DNA from: JACQHM01 sp964535215
GTDB lineage: Bacteria > Methylomirabilota > Methylomirabilia > Methylomirabilales > JACQHM01
NCBI GenBank assembly: GCA_964535215.1
Contig: CAZHST010000002.1
Location: 89,018 to 153,017 of the forward strand
DNA length: 64,000 bases
Direction: 5' to 3'
The translations under genes were made by a program, and so were the position numbers. This document shows, piece by piece, positions 40,416-49,331 of this stretch (positions are counted from its first letter, which is position 1; every line of letters begins with the position of its first letter). The notes below the pieces were generated by a model. That model did not search any database, was not told the origin of the DNA, and saw only the letters and a program-made list of their open reading frames with translations.

Positions 40416-42857
40416 TTACGTCGTGCTCCCCAGGAGGTTCTCCGCCGGCTCCGTCTCGAAGATCAAAGCCCCGTCTCCGGCCTTCAGACGGACCGTTGAG
40501 CCTTCCCTGATCGTCCCTTTCAAGAACTCCTCGGCCAGAGGATCCTCCAGGTACCGCTGGATGGCCCGTCGAAGGGGACGGGCCCCATAGTTCGGATCGT
40601 ACCCCTTGTCAATGAGGAATTCCTTGGCCGAGTCCTCAACAACAAGGGTCAGCTTCTTTTCGTTAAGCTGCTCCTGCAACCGCTGGAGCATGATGTCAAC
40701 GATCTTTCGCATGTGCTCCTTGGTCAGAGGGTGGAAGACGATAATCTCATCGATCCGGTTCAGGAGCTCCGGGTTGAAGAGGCGTTTCAGCTCCCCCAGG
40801 ACCACCTCTTTCATCCTCTCATAGCTGAAGGTCTCTTCCGCCTTGGCGAAGCCTAAGGAGGTGTGCAGGGTGAATTGGCGGGTTCCGATGTTAGAGGTCA
40901 TGATCAGGATCGTGTTCTTGAAATCGACGATCCGTCCATAAGAATCGGTGAGCCGTCCATCCTCAAAGATCTGCAGGAGGAGGTTGAAGACCTCCGGGTG
41001 GGCCTTCTCAATCTCGTCCAAGAGGATGACCGAGAAGGGGCGACGCCTGACCTTCTCCGTCAGCTGGGTGGCGTCGTCGTAGCCGATATAGCCTGGAGGG
41101 GCACCGATCAGGCGGGAGGTGGAGAAGCGATCCATGTACTCGGACATGTCCACGCGGATCAGGGCCTCCTCGGTGCCGAAGAGGAACTCGGCCAGGGTCT
41201 TGGCCAGCTCCGTTTTCCCAACCCCCGTCGGCCCCAGGAAGATGAAAGAGCCCACCGGCCGGTTGGGGTTCTTCAGACCAGCCCTGGAACGCCGGATGGC
41301 CCGGGTCACAGCCTGGATGGCCTCCTCCTGGCCCACCACCCTCTTGGCCAGTTCCTGTTCCATCCGCAGGAGCTTCTGGGATTCTGACTCCTCGATCTGG
41401 TAGAGGGGGATCCCCGTCCACTTGGAGATGATGTAGGCGATATCTTCATCGCTGACGATGGTCTTCTCCTTGGCCTTCATCTCCTTCCACTGGGCCTTTT
41501 TCTCCTCCAGTTCAGCCCGGAGCCTCCGCTCCTGATCCCGGAGCCTGGCCGCCACCTCGAAGGCCTGGGTCCGGATCGCATCTTCCTTCTGGGCCCTTAG
41601 CCTCTCCACCTCTTGCTCAAGCTCCCGAAGCTCCGGGGGGAGGGTTAGGCTTCGGAGCCTGGCCCGGGAGCCTGCCTCGTCAATGACGTCAATGGCCTTG
41701 TCCGGGAGGAACCGGTCGGCGATGTAGCGCTGGGAGAGACGGGCCGCCGCCGCCATGGCCTCCTCGGTGATGATCGCCGAGTGGTGGGCCTCGTACCGAT
41801 CCTTGATCTCCCGCAAAATCCGGATCGTCTCCGCAACGGAAGGCGGGGCAACAAAGATCGGCTGAAACCTCCGTTCGAGGGCCCGATCCTTTTCCACGTA
41901 GCGGCGGTACTCATCCAACGTGGTTGCACCGATGACCTGAATCTCACCCCGGGCCAAAGCTGGTTTCAACATGTTGGAGGCGTCAATGGCCCCTTCTGCC
42001 GCCCCCGCCCCGACCAAGGTATGGAGCTCGTCGATGAAGAGGATAATATTTTGAGCCTGCTGGATCTCCTTGATGACGGCCTTGAGTCGTTCCTCGAACT
42101 GGCCCCGGTATTTGGTCCCGGCCACCATCCCAGCCAGATCGAGCTGAACGACCCGTTTCCTCAGGAGGGTTTCAGGGACGTTGGCGTTCACGATCTGCTG
42201 GGCGAGCCCCTCGACAATAGCCGTCTTCCCGACCCCTGCCTCACCGATCAAGACCGGGTTATTCTTTTTGCGACGGGAGAGGATCTGGATGACCCGCTCG
42301 ATCTCCGTCTCCCGGCCGATGACCGGATCCAGCTTATCCTGGCGGGCCAAGGCCGTCAGATCCACGCCGAATTCATCCAGGGCAGGGGTCCGGACCTGAG
42401 AGGCAGCTTTGGAGGCCTGCTCGCCCAAAAGCTCCTGGGCCTGCGCCCGGGCCGCAGCGGCCGAGACACCGAAGTCCCGGAGGACCATCGAGGCAATCCC
42501 CTCACCCTCCCTGATCAACCCCAGGAGCAGGTGCTCGGTCCCGATGTAGTTATGACCCAAGGAGCGGGCCTCAGAGATGGCATACTCCAGCACTTTCTTC
42601 GCCTGGGACGTGAAGGGGATCTCGCCGGAAGGGCTGAACTCGCTCCCGGAGGAAACGAGGCGCTCGACCTCCGCCTTCAAGGCAGCCAGGTTCACGCCAA
42701 GCTTCTTTTTCAAGATCGCCACCGCGAGGCCATCGCCCTCCCTGATCAACCCCAGGAGCAGGTGCTCGGTCCCGACGAAGTTGTGTCCAAGCCGTATCGC
42801 CTCCTCGCGAGCAAGGATGATAACCTTTCGGGCCCGTTCCGTGAAACGCTCAAACAT
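40416..42857 (-). CDS. clpC: AAA+ unfoldase ClpC
   Basis: An 813-aa Hsp100 ATPase. Two ClpN repeats open the protein, each with FVGTEHLLLGLIREG or YIGTEHLLLGLIREG. The first AAA+ module has Walker A GEAGVGKT. A central UVR-like middle domain (about 420-470, LEQEVERLRAQKEDAIRTQ) follows, then a second AAA+ module with GPTGVGKTEL and NIGTR. It delivers substrates to ClpP; neither clpP nor mcsAB is nearby. ATG at 42857 has GAGGAGAGGAC before it; a TTG 7 codons upstream is not needed. The two ClpN repeats share an identical DNA stretch of about 40 bases, suggesting recent gene conversion. Its place between lolD and bamA is unusual. Confidence 0.95.
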   Translation of the reverse strand: MFERFTERARKVIILAREEAIRLGHNFVGTEHLLLGLIREGDGLAVAILKKKLGVNLAALKAEVERLVSSGSEFSPSGEIPFTSQAKKVLEYAISEARSLGHNYIGTEHLLLGLIREGEGIASMVLRDFGVSAAAARAQAQELLGEQASKAASQVRTPALDEFGVDLTALARQDKLDPVIGRETEIERVIQILSRRKKNNPVLIGEAGVGKTAIVEGLAQQIVNANVPETLLRKRVVQLDLAGMVAGTKYRGQFEERLKAVIKEIQQAQNIILFIDELHTLVGAGAAEGAIDASNMLKPALARGEIQVIGATTLDEYRRYVEKDRALERRFQPIFVAPPSVAETIRILREIKDRYEAHHSAIITEEAMAAAARLSQRYIADRFLPDKAIDVIDEAGSRARLRSLTLPPELRELEQEVERLRAQKEDAIRTQAFEVAARLRDQERRLRAELEEKKAQWKEMKAKEKTIVSDEDIAYIISKWTGIPLYQIEESESQKLLRMEQELAKRVVGQEEAIQAVTRAIRRSRAGLKNPNRPVGSFIFLGPTGVGKTELAKTLAEFLFGTEEALIRVDMSEYMDRFSTSRLIGAPPGYIGYDDATQLTEKVRRRPFSVILLDEIEKAHPEVFNLLLQIFEDGRLTDSYGRIVDFKNTILIMTSNIGTRQFTLHTSLGFAKAEETFSYERMKEVVLGELKRLFNPELLNRIDEIIVFHPLTKEHMRKIVDIMLQRLQEQLNEKKLTLVVEDSAKEFLIDKGYDPNYGARPLRRAIQRYLEDPLAEEFLKGTIREGSTVRLKAGDGALIFETEPAENLLGSTT

Positions 42858-42976
42858 GTCCTCTCCTCTGACGTTCAATCACAGGCGGTCTCGGCCGCCA
42901 CCTTGGGTACTGACATTGTTGAATCCGTGTCCACCCTACCTTAACTGTCCCAGCGTAAAACCTAGATGGCCTATCC

Positions 42977-43657
42977 TCAGGCTCCATCCACGATCTGACC
43001 GTTCAGCATCCTCACCACCCGATCAGCCCGTTGAGCGAGGGCCTCATTGTGGGTGACCACCACCAGGGTCATGCCCCGCGCCACGTTGAGCTGCCGGAGG
43101 AGCGTATAGATCAGCTCACCGGTCTTGGTATCAAGGTTACCGGTGGGCTCGTCAGCCAGGATCACCTCCGGATCGGCGATCAACGCCCGCGCAATGGCCA
43201 CCCGTTGCCGCTCACCGCCGGAGAGCTCCGTAGGCCGATGGGAAAACCGATCCCGAAGGCCCACCTCCCCCAGGACAGCTTCTGCCTTCTTCCTCGCCTC
43301 CTCCCTCGGCCGACGGGCAATGAGGAGCGGCAGCATCACATTCTCCAAGGCGGTCAATTCCGGGAGGAGGTAGTGGAACTGGAAGACAAACCCAACGGTT
43401 CTGTTCCGGAACGCCGCCAGCTCTACCGGGGAGAGGTGAGATAGGGAAACCTGGTTATAGTATATATCACCAGCCGTGGGCCGGTCAAGGGCCCCCAGGA
43501 GATGAAGGAAGGTGCTCTTCCCAACCCCTGAGGGGCCCACGATACACAGGAACTCCCCCCTCCTGATCACCAAGTTGAGGCCCTTCAAGACCTCGAGCCT
43601 CTCCCCCTCCATGATAAAGGTTTTCCAAAGCCCATCCACCCGAATCAGCTCATTCAT
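42977..43657 (-). CDS. lolD: Lipoprotein-releasing ABC transporter ATP-binding protein (LolD)
   Basis: A 226-aa ATPase of the LolD/MacB type. Walker A is GPSGVGKST, followed by NRTVGFVFQFHYLLPELTALENV (the Q-loop and LolD-type contact region), LSGGERQRVAIARAL, VILADEPTGNLD and VVTHNEALA. It powers extraction of lipoproteins from the inner membrane with the LolC/E permease encoded just upstream, whose stop it overlaps by 8 bp (ATGAATGA). ATG at 43657 is the family start; the longer frame to 43717 lies inside the permease gene. Confidence 0.93.
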   Translation of the reverse strand: MNELIRVDGLWKTFIMEGERLEVLKGLNLVIRRGEFLCIVGPSGVGKSTFLHLLGALDRPTAGDIYYNQVSLSHLSPVELAAFRNRTVGFVFQFHYLLPELTALENVMLPLLIARRPREEARKKAEAVLGEVGLRDRFSHRPTELSGGERQRVAIARALIADPEVILADEPTGNLDTKTGELIYTLLRQLNVARGMTLVVVTHNEALAQRADRVVRMLNGQIVDGA

Positions 43658-44903
43658 ACCGAATGGCCGTGACCGGATCCAGCCTAGCCGCCCGCCAGGC
43701 CGGGTAGAGAGCAGCAAGCACGGAAAGGATAAGGGCCGTAAGAACAGTCGCTGTCACATCAGAGGGATGGATCCGGTACGGAAGCCTGTCCAGGAAATAC
43801 ACATCGCTCGGGAACATCTCAAATCCCAGGAACCGCTCCAGAAACGCCGAGAGACGATCCAGGTTGATGACAAAGGCGAACCCTCCCAGAAGACCCAAGA
43901 GGGTCCCGGTGATCCCAACGATCAAACCCTCCGCCATGAAGATCCTCATAATGCCCCAGGGCGTCGCCCCCATCGCCTTCATGATGCCGATGTCCCTTCG
44001 CTTCTGGAGGACCGTCGTGATGAGGTTCCCCGCGATCCCGAAGGCCGCCACCACCAGCACCACGGCCAAGATGATGAACATCAAGACCTTCTCCTTCTTC
44101 AGGGCCAGAAAAAGATTCCTGTTCATCTGGATCCAGGTTTGGGTCATGTACGGAAAGCCCAAGCGCTCCTGAATCGCCCTGGCCACCGCCTCCACCCGAA
44201 AGACCTCAGCCACTTTGACCTCGATCCCCGTCACCGCCTCCCCCATCCGAAAGAGCTCCTGGGCCGATGGGAGGGAGATGTAGGCAAGACCCGTATCGTA
44301 CTCATACATCCCCACCTCAAAGATCCCGACGACCTGAAAAGGCTTCATGCGCGGAGCAAGCCCGAAGGGGGTTATCATCCCCCCGAAGGGAGAGATCACC
44401 TGAACCCAGCTCCCCAAGCCCACCCCAAGGCGGTTGGCCAGGGATCTTCCGAGAAGGATACCGGTTGGACCAAGGCCCTCCCTGTGAAGGGATGGATCAG
44501 CTTCTTTTAAGTAGCGTTTCAGATCCGTAACCTGCTCGGTGGCGAGGAGATCAATCCCCCGGATGACAACACCCGTCGCCGCCTCGGCCGAGGTCAGCAT
44601 CCCCTGGTGGAAGGTGAAGGGGGCAGCCGCCAGGACTTCCGGGACCTCCCTTACCTTCGTGATGACCTCCTGGGGCTGCTCTATCCCCCCTTCTCCATAC
44701 TTGAGGACCCACAGATGGGCGTTGGTCCCGAGGATCTTTTCCCGGATGACGCTTTCAAAGCCGGTCATGACCGCCAGGACGATGATCAAGGCCATGACCC
44801 CCAGGGCGACGCCCCCGATGGAGATCAGGCTGATAAAGGAAAGGAAATAGGGCTTTTTCCGGGCCCTCAGGTATCGTAAGCCGATGAAGAGCTCGTACGG
44901 CAT
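43650..44903 (-). CDS. lolC: Lipoprotein-releasing ABC transporter permease (LolC/LolE/LolF-type)
   Basis: A 417-aa inner-membrane protein. One N-terminal helix (SFISLISIGGVALGVMALIIVLAVM) is followed by a large periplasmic MacB-like domain (about 50-270). Three C-terminal helices follow, with KRRDIGIMKAMGATPWGIMRIF coupling to LolD. Only one permease gene accompanies lolD, so a homodimeric LolF-like arrangement is likely rather than separate LolC and LolE. It starts one base after the lysS stop and overlaps lolD. Confidence 0.92.
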   Translation of the reverse strand: MPYELFIGLRYLRARKKPYFLSFISLISIGGVALGVMALIIVLAVMTGFESVIREKILGTNAHLWVLKYGEGGIEQPQEVITKVREVPEVLAAAPFTFHQGMLTSAEAATGVVIRGIDLLATEQVTDLKRYLKEADPSLHREGLGPTGILLGRSLANRLGVGLGSWVQVISPFGGMITPFGLAPRMKPFQVVGIFEVGMYEYDTGLAYISLPSAQELFRMGEAVTGIEVKVAEVFRVEAVARAIQERLGFPYMTQTWIQMNRNLFLALKKEKVLMFIILAVVLVVAAFGIAGNLITTVLQKRRDIGIMKAMGATPWGIMRIFMAEGLIVGITGTLLGLLGGFAFVINLDRLSAFLERFLGFEMFPSDVYFLDRLPYRIHPSDVTATVLTALILSVLAALYPAWRAARLDPVTAIRYE

Positions 44904-44904
44904 C

Positions 44905-46386
44905 CTAGCCTTTAGATTCGGGGCGAAGGTGAGGAAAAGCGATCACCTCACGAATCGAGGGGGAATCCGTAAAGAGCATAACCAGGCGATCGATGCCGAT
45001 CCCTTCCCCGGCGGCGGGTGGCATCCCGTACTCTAAGGCCCGGATGAAATCCTCATCCATCATCTGAGCCTCCTCATCCCCCCCCTGCCGGGTCTGCAGT
45101 TGTTCCTCAAACCTTCTGCGCTGCTCCCATGGGTCATTCAGCTCCGAGTAGGCGTTGGCCAGTTCTATCCCTGCAATGAACAGCTCAAACCGCTGGGCCC
45201 ATCTCGGATCGTCGGGTTTAGCCTTCGCCAGCGGGGAAAGCTCCAGGGGGAGGTCCATGATGAAGGTCGGCTGGATCAGTTTTGGCTGGACGGTCTTCTC
45301 GAACAGCTCGGCCAGGATCTTCCCCCACCCCCAGCCCGCCTGGAGGGGGACACCCCGCTGCCTTGCCAATTCTCTTGCCCCCTCCTGGCTCTGCAGATCC
45401 GTTCCTGGAAGGTCGCCAATCTCGATCAGAGCCTGAAGGAGGGACATCCGGCGCCACGGTGGGGTGAAGGAGATCCGGTGCCCCTGGTAAACGATCTCCT
45501 CCTTCCCCAGGACCTCCCTGGCCAGGTACAGGAACAACTCCTCCGTCAGGGACATGAGATCCTGATAGTCAGCATACGCCTGGTAAAACTCCAACATGCT
45601 GAACTCAGGGTTGTGCTGGGTGGAGAGCCCTTCGTTCCGGAAGTTACGACTCAGCTCAAAGACCCTTTCCAGCCCCCCCACCAGGAGACGCTTCAGGTAA
45701 AGCTCGGGGGCAATCCGGAGGTAAAGGGGGATGCCGAGGGCATTATGGTAGGTCACAAAAGGACGGGCGGCCGCCCCTCCCGGGATCGGTTGCAACATCG
45801 GGGTTTCAACCTCCAGGAACCCGTGCTCCTCGAGGAACCGGCGGAGGGCGCTATTGACCCGCGATCGCGTCTTCAAGGTTTCGGCTACCCTGGGGTTGGC
45901 GATCAGGTCGAGGTAGCGCTGGCGATACCGAACCTCGACATCCGTCAAGCCATGCCACTTTTCGGGCAGGGGACGGAGGCACTTGGACAGGAGGTGGAGT
46001 TGCTCCACCCGAACCGTCAGCTCCCCTGTCTTCGTCCGGAAGACCCGCCCGACCACGCCAATCAGATCCCCCACATCCAGCCTCTTCAGCAGGGCATACG
46101 GCTGCTCGCCGAGCTCCTCTTCCCTCATGTAAATCTGGATGCTGCCCGATCGGTCCCGAAGATGAGCAAAGGACGTCCGGCCATGATCCCGGAGGGAGAT
46201 GACCCGTCCCCCGAGGGAGACCTTCTCCTCGCTGACAGGCGTCCCCTCCGAAAGGGTGTCGTACCGGGCCCGGACCTCTGCCGCCAGATCCTTCGGCTTG
46301 AAGCTGCTACCGTAGGGACTGATCCCCTCTTTGAGAAGCGCTTCGAGCTTCTGCCGCCGGGCACGGATCAGTTCGTGCTCCTCCAC
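44905..46386 (-). CDS. lysS: Lysyl-tRNA synthetase, class II (LysS)
   Basis: A 493-aa class IIb synthetase. An N-terminal OB-fold (VSLGGRVISLRDHGRTSFAHLRD) binds the anticodon. The catalytic core holds motif 1 (VETPMLQPIPGGAAARPF), motif 2 (ELSRNFRNEGLSTQHNPEFSMLEFYQAY) and motif 3 (GIGIDRLVMLFTD). It charges tRNA-Lys. The start is GTG with GGAGTGGAGGAACC directly upstream. It is the first gene of the lysS-lolC-lolD-clpC run and has a strong promoter 33-61 bp upstream. Confidence 0.95.
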   Translation of the reverse strand: MEEHELIRARRQKLEALLKEGISPYGSSFKPKDLAAEVRARYDTLSEGTPVSEEKVSLGGRVISLRDHGRTSFAHLRDRSGSIQIYMREEELGEQPYALLKRLDVGDLIGVVGRVFRTKTGELTVRVEQLHLLSKCLRPLPEKWHGLTDVEVRYRQRYLDLIANPRVAETLKTRSRVNSALRRFLEEHGFLEVETPMLQPIPGGAAARPFVTYHNALGIPLYLRIAPELYLKRLLVGGLERVFELSRNFRNEGLSTQHNPEFSMLEFYQAYADYQDLMSLTEELFLYLAREVLGKEEIVYQGHRISFTPPWRRMSLLQALIEIGDLPGTDLQSQEGARELARQRGVPLQAGWGWGKILAELFEKTVQPKLIQPTFIMDLPLELSPLAKAKPDDPRWAQRFELFIAGIELANAYSELNDPWEQRRRFEEQLQTRQGGDEEAQMMDEDFIRALEYGMPPAAGEGIGIDRLVMLFTDSPSIREVIAFPHLRPESKG

Positions 46387-46418
46387 GGTTCCTCCACTCC
46401 AAGTCCGACTTCAGTATG

Positions 46419-46447
46419 ATGATAGAGGGCGAAGCGTACAGTGTCAA
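46419..46447 (-). promoter_or_regulatory. Sigma-70-type promoter for lysS-lolC-lolD
   Basis: On the minus strand TTGACA (46447-46442), a 17-bp spacer and TATCAT (46424-46419) match consensus at 11 of 12 positions. Transcription would start about 25 bp before the lysS GTG. Confidence 0.7.
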
Positions 46448-46527
46448 GGGCAAAGGGGGTAACGGTCAGCCCTCAGCTTCATCCGTAGACGACGAGCGAC
46501 TCGTACCGGTCCAATCACCAGCACCAG

Positions 46528-47629
46528 TCACTGGTTCGACGAGGGCTTCAGGAGATAGGCCTCGATGAACGGATCCAAGTCCCCGTCAAGCACCGCCTCT
46601 ACATCGCTGCTCTCCAACCCTGTCCGGTGATCCTTGACCAACCGGTAGGGGGCAAGGATGTAGGATCGGATCTGACTCCCCCACGCAATCTCCTTCTTCT
46701 CCCCCTCAAGCCTCTTGAGCTCCTTCTCGCGCTGACGTTGGTAATGGTCGTAAAGGCGGGCCCGGAGCACCTTCATTGCCAGGGCCCGGTTCTTATGCTG
46801 GGAGCGCTCGTTTTGGCAGGAAACCACAATCCCCGTCGGGAGGTGGGTAATCCTCACCGCTGAATCGGTGACGTTGACATGCTGGCCGCCATGACCGCTG
46901 GACCGGAACGTCTCAATCTTCAAATCCTTGTCGTCAATGTGGACCTCGATCTCCCCCACCTCAGGGTAGGCGAAGACCGAGGCAAAAGAGGTATGGCGGC
47001 GCCTGGCCGCATCGAAGGGGGAGATCCGGACCAGGCGATGAACGCCGATCTCGGCTTTCAGGTAGCCGTAGGCGTACGGACCACTCACCTCCACGGTCGC
47101 GTTCTTGATGCCCGCCTCTTCCCCAGGGAGGATATCGAGGATTTCAGCCTTGTAGCCTTTCCGCTCGGCCCACCGCAGATACATCCTAAGGAGCATCTCG
47201 GCCCAATCCTGCGACTCGACCCCGCCAGCACCGGGGTTGATACTCAAGATAGCATCCCCCTGGTCATACTCCCCCCCTAAGACCGTCCGAAGCTCTAAGC
47301 CCCTGAGCCGAGTCTCTAAGGAACGGATAGCGTCCTTGAGCTCCATGTAGCTTTCGACATCTTCCTGCTCTTTCAAAAGGGTGAGAAAGAGCGCCTGATC
47401 CTCCAGCTCCCGTTCCAGGGTCTCATGGGTCTCGACTACGACCTTAAGATCCCTCTGCTCCTTCAAGAGACGGTGGGCCCGCTCGGGATCGGCCCAAAGA
47501 TCCGGGACCTGGATGAGGGTCTCTAACTCCTGGAGGCGCTTCTTTTTGCCATCGACGTCAAAGATAGCCCCTTAAGATCGCCAGCTTCTTCTTAAGGTCC
47601 TCAATCCTTCGACTCAGCTCTGGATCCAT
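46528..47629 (-). CDS. prfB: Peptide chain release factor 2 (RF2), with programmed +1 frameshift
   Basis: Two overlapping frames encode a 366-aa RF2. Codons 1-23 run from ATG at 47629 (AGGAGAGAC upstream) to an in-frame TGA at 47560-47558. After a +1 shift, translation continues from GAC (47559) to 46528. The downstream part has the anticodon-like SPF tripeptide (RISPFDAARR) and the catalytic GGQ in SSGHGGQHVNVTDSAVRI. RF2 reads UGA and UAA stops. The frameshift is the well-known RF2 autoregulation, so this is an intact gene, not a broken one. It lies 47 bp downstream of lnt. Confidence 0.95.
47558..47572 (-). promoter_or_regulatory. RF2 programmed frameshift site
   Basis: The minus strand reads AGG GGC TAT CTT TGA C. 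A Shine-Dalgarno-like AGGGGC (47572-47567) sits three bases before the slippery CTT, followed by the in-frame UGA and C. Slow UGA reading when RF2 is scarce lets the ribosome slip to TTT and continue with GAC. The usual AGGGGG is AGGGGC here; the peptide RGYL-D is retained. Confidence 0.9.
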
Positions 47630-47676
47630 CGTCTCTCCTCCTTCGTGAATGGGGCCTAACACCCCGCTTTCGAACC

Positions 47677-49251
47677 TCACTTGTGCGATAGCCGAGCCAA
47701 CAATCTGCGCGGACCAGCGGCCTCCCTGGCTAGGACGGCCAAGGCGAATACGCTGCAGATCCAGGCAAAGAGATCGCCGTAGCGGGTATAGAAAGTGGTC
47801 CCTTTCCTCAAAGAGATCTCGCCTACTAAAACCGCCTCGACGAAGAGATCGGTCTGCTTCATGATCCTCCCGGCCGGGTCAATGATGGCCGTCACCCCTG
47901 TGTTCGCCGAGCGGACGACATAGACCTGGTTCTCCACGGCCCGGAAGACCGCCATGGCGAGGTGCTGGTAGGGAGCCGACGACCGCCCAAACCAAGCATC
48001 GTTGGTGATGTTCACCAAGAACTCCGCCCCCCTGTTCACGTACTGGCGAACCTGATTGGGAAAGATGATCTCATAGCAGATCGTGACGCCGAAGCGCCCC
48101 CTGGGAAGGGAAAAGAGCGTGTAGCGCTCTCCGCCGCTGAAGTCCCCGATCCCTTCGGCCATCTTCTGGATGAAAAAGAGGAACCTCTTTAAAGGGACGT
48201 ACTCCCCAAAGGGAACCATATGGATTTTATCGTACTTCCCGACGATCTTCCCCTCCGGGGAGATCAAAAATGCACTGTTGAAATACCGCTCCTCGCCATC
48301 CCCCTCCCGATCAGGGCTCCCCACGAGGAGAAAGGTCCCGGCCCTTGATGCCATGTCCAACACCATCCTGGCTAATTTGGGCTCCCACCGGAGGAAGAAG
48401 GGAGCCGCCGTCTCGGGCCAGACGATGAGGGCTGCACCTTCCCCGGCAGCCTTCATCGTCAACCGGCGATAAATCTCCAGGGTTGCCATCTGATAGGCAG
48501 GGTCCCACTTGACCCCCTGGTCAACGTTCCCCTGGAGGAGGGCCACCCGGAGATCCTTGTCCCCCCTCGACCCGGTGAAACCCACGGCCGCTGGATCGGT
48601 GAAGGACCCTATCCCCAAAAGGAAGACCAGGAGCAGGGGGGCCAAGAATCGCCATCGGCGGAAGGGGGGACGGAGGGCAGAGGCAATCGAGGCATTGACG
48701 AACACGACCAAGAAAGAGACCCCATAGACGCCGGTGAATGCGGCGATCTGAATCAAAGAGGGGGATTTGTACTGGGAGTACCCGAGAAGGTTCCAGGGGA
48801 AACCGGTCAAGGCATAGGTCCTCACATATTCCAAGGCCACCCACGCCGCCGGGAGGAAGAGCACCTGAAAGAGGACAGGAGAATCTTTTACCTGGGCCGC
48901 GAGGAAGGCAAAGCCGGCAAAGTAGAGGGCAAGATAGCAGGCCATGGACAGGAGGATGAGAAAACTGACAAGGGGTGACAGACCACCGTAGACGGTCATG
49001 GGGTGCATTAGCCAGGAGAGGCTCCCCAGATAGAAAACGCAGCCGGTCACAAAACCGAGGAAGAAGGCCTTCCTGGGGGAGGCGGGCTGAAGGGCGAGAA
49101 GAAGCGGGACAAGAGCCGCAAAGGCCAGAAAGCCCAGGTCCCATTTGGGAAATACCAGGATGAGGAGGACGCCGGATGAACCTGCCAACATCAGGGGGAG
49201 CACCTGGTCTGTCCGCTCGATGCCTCGCGTTCTCCCAGCAACCACCCTCAT
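47677..49251 (-). CDS. lnt: Apolipoprotein N-acyltransferase (Lnt)
   Basis: A membrane enzyme of about 524 aa. Six or so hydrophobic helices are followed by a nitrilase-like domain holding LIVWPETAAPFF (catalytic Glu), YDKIHMVPFGEYVP (Lys region) and GVTICYEIIFPNQVRQ (catalytic Cys). A final helix ends the protein. It adds the third acyl chain to lipoproteins, which LolCD then release. The start is uncertain: the frame is open far into cdsA (to 49644). ATG at 49251 begins just before the first family helix, while ATG at 49320 would add 23 residues read partly from a repeat-like TTTGGATGTTGG sequence. Neither has a strong Shine-Dalgarno. Confidence 0.9.
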   Translation of the reverse strand: MRVVAGRTRGIERTDQVLPLMLAGSSGVLLILVFPKWDLGFLAFAALVPLLLALQPASPRKAFFLGFVTGCVFYLGSLSWLMHPMTVYGGLSPLVSFLILLSMACYLALYFAGFAFLAAQVKDSPVLFQVLFLPAAWVALEYVRTYALTGFPWNLLGYSQYKSPSLIQIAAFTGVYGVSFLVVFVNASIASALRPPFRRWRFLAPLLLVFLLGIGSFTDPAAVGFTGSRGDKDLRVALLQGNVDQGVKWDPAYQMATLEIYRRLTMKAAGEGAALIVWPETAAPFFLRWEPKLARMVLDMASRAGTFLLVGSPDREGDGEERYFNSAFLISPEGKIVGKYDKIHMVPFGEYVPLKRFLFFIQKMAEGIGDFSGGERYTLFSLPRGRFGVTICYEIIFPNQVRQYVNRGAEFLVNITNDAWFGRSSAPYQHLAMAVFRAVENQVYVVRSANTGVTAIIDPAGRIMKQTDLFVEAVLVGEISLRKGTTFYTRYGDLFAWICSVFALAVLAREAAGPRRLLARLSHK

Positions 49252-49331
49252 CAGTCCTGACGATCCTGGACGCTCGAGGTTCGAGGATTCCACGGCCAAC
49301 ATCCAAATCCACCATCCCATGGCATGATAGG

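Noticed and set aside
42884..42899. GGCGG-TCTCGG-CCGCC hairpin upstream of clpC as a CtsR or HrcA site
   Set aside because: It matches neither the CIRCE nor the CtsR heptad pattern, and short GC palindromes are common by chance in this sequence.
46528..47629. prfB as a frameshifted pseudogene
   Set aside because: The break is at the conserved RF2 recoding site, with the slip codon, UGA and stimulator in place and all functional motifs intact.
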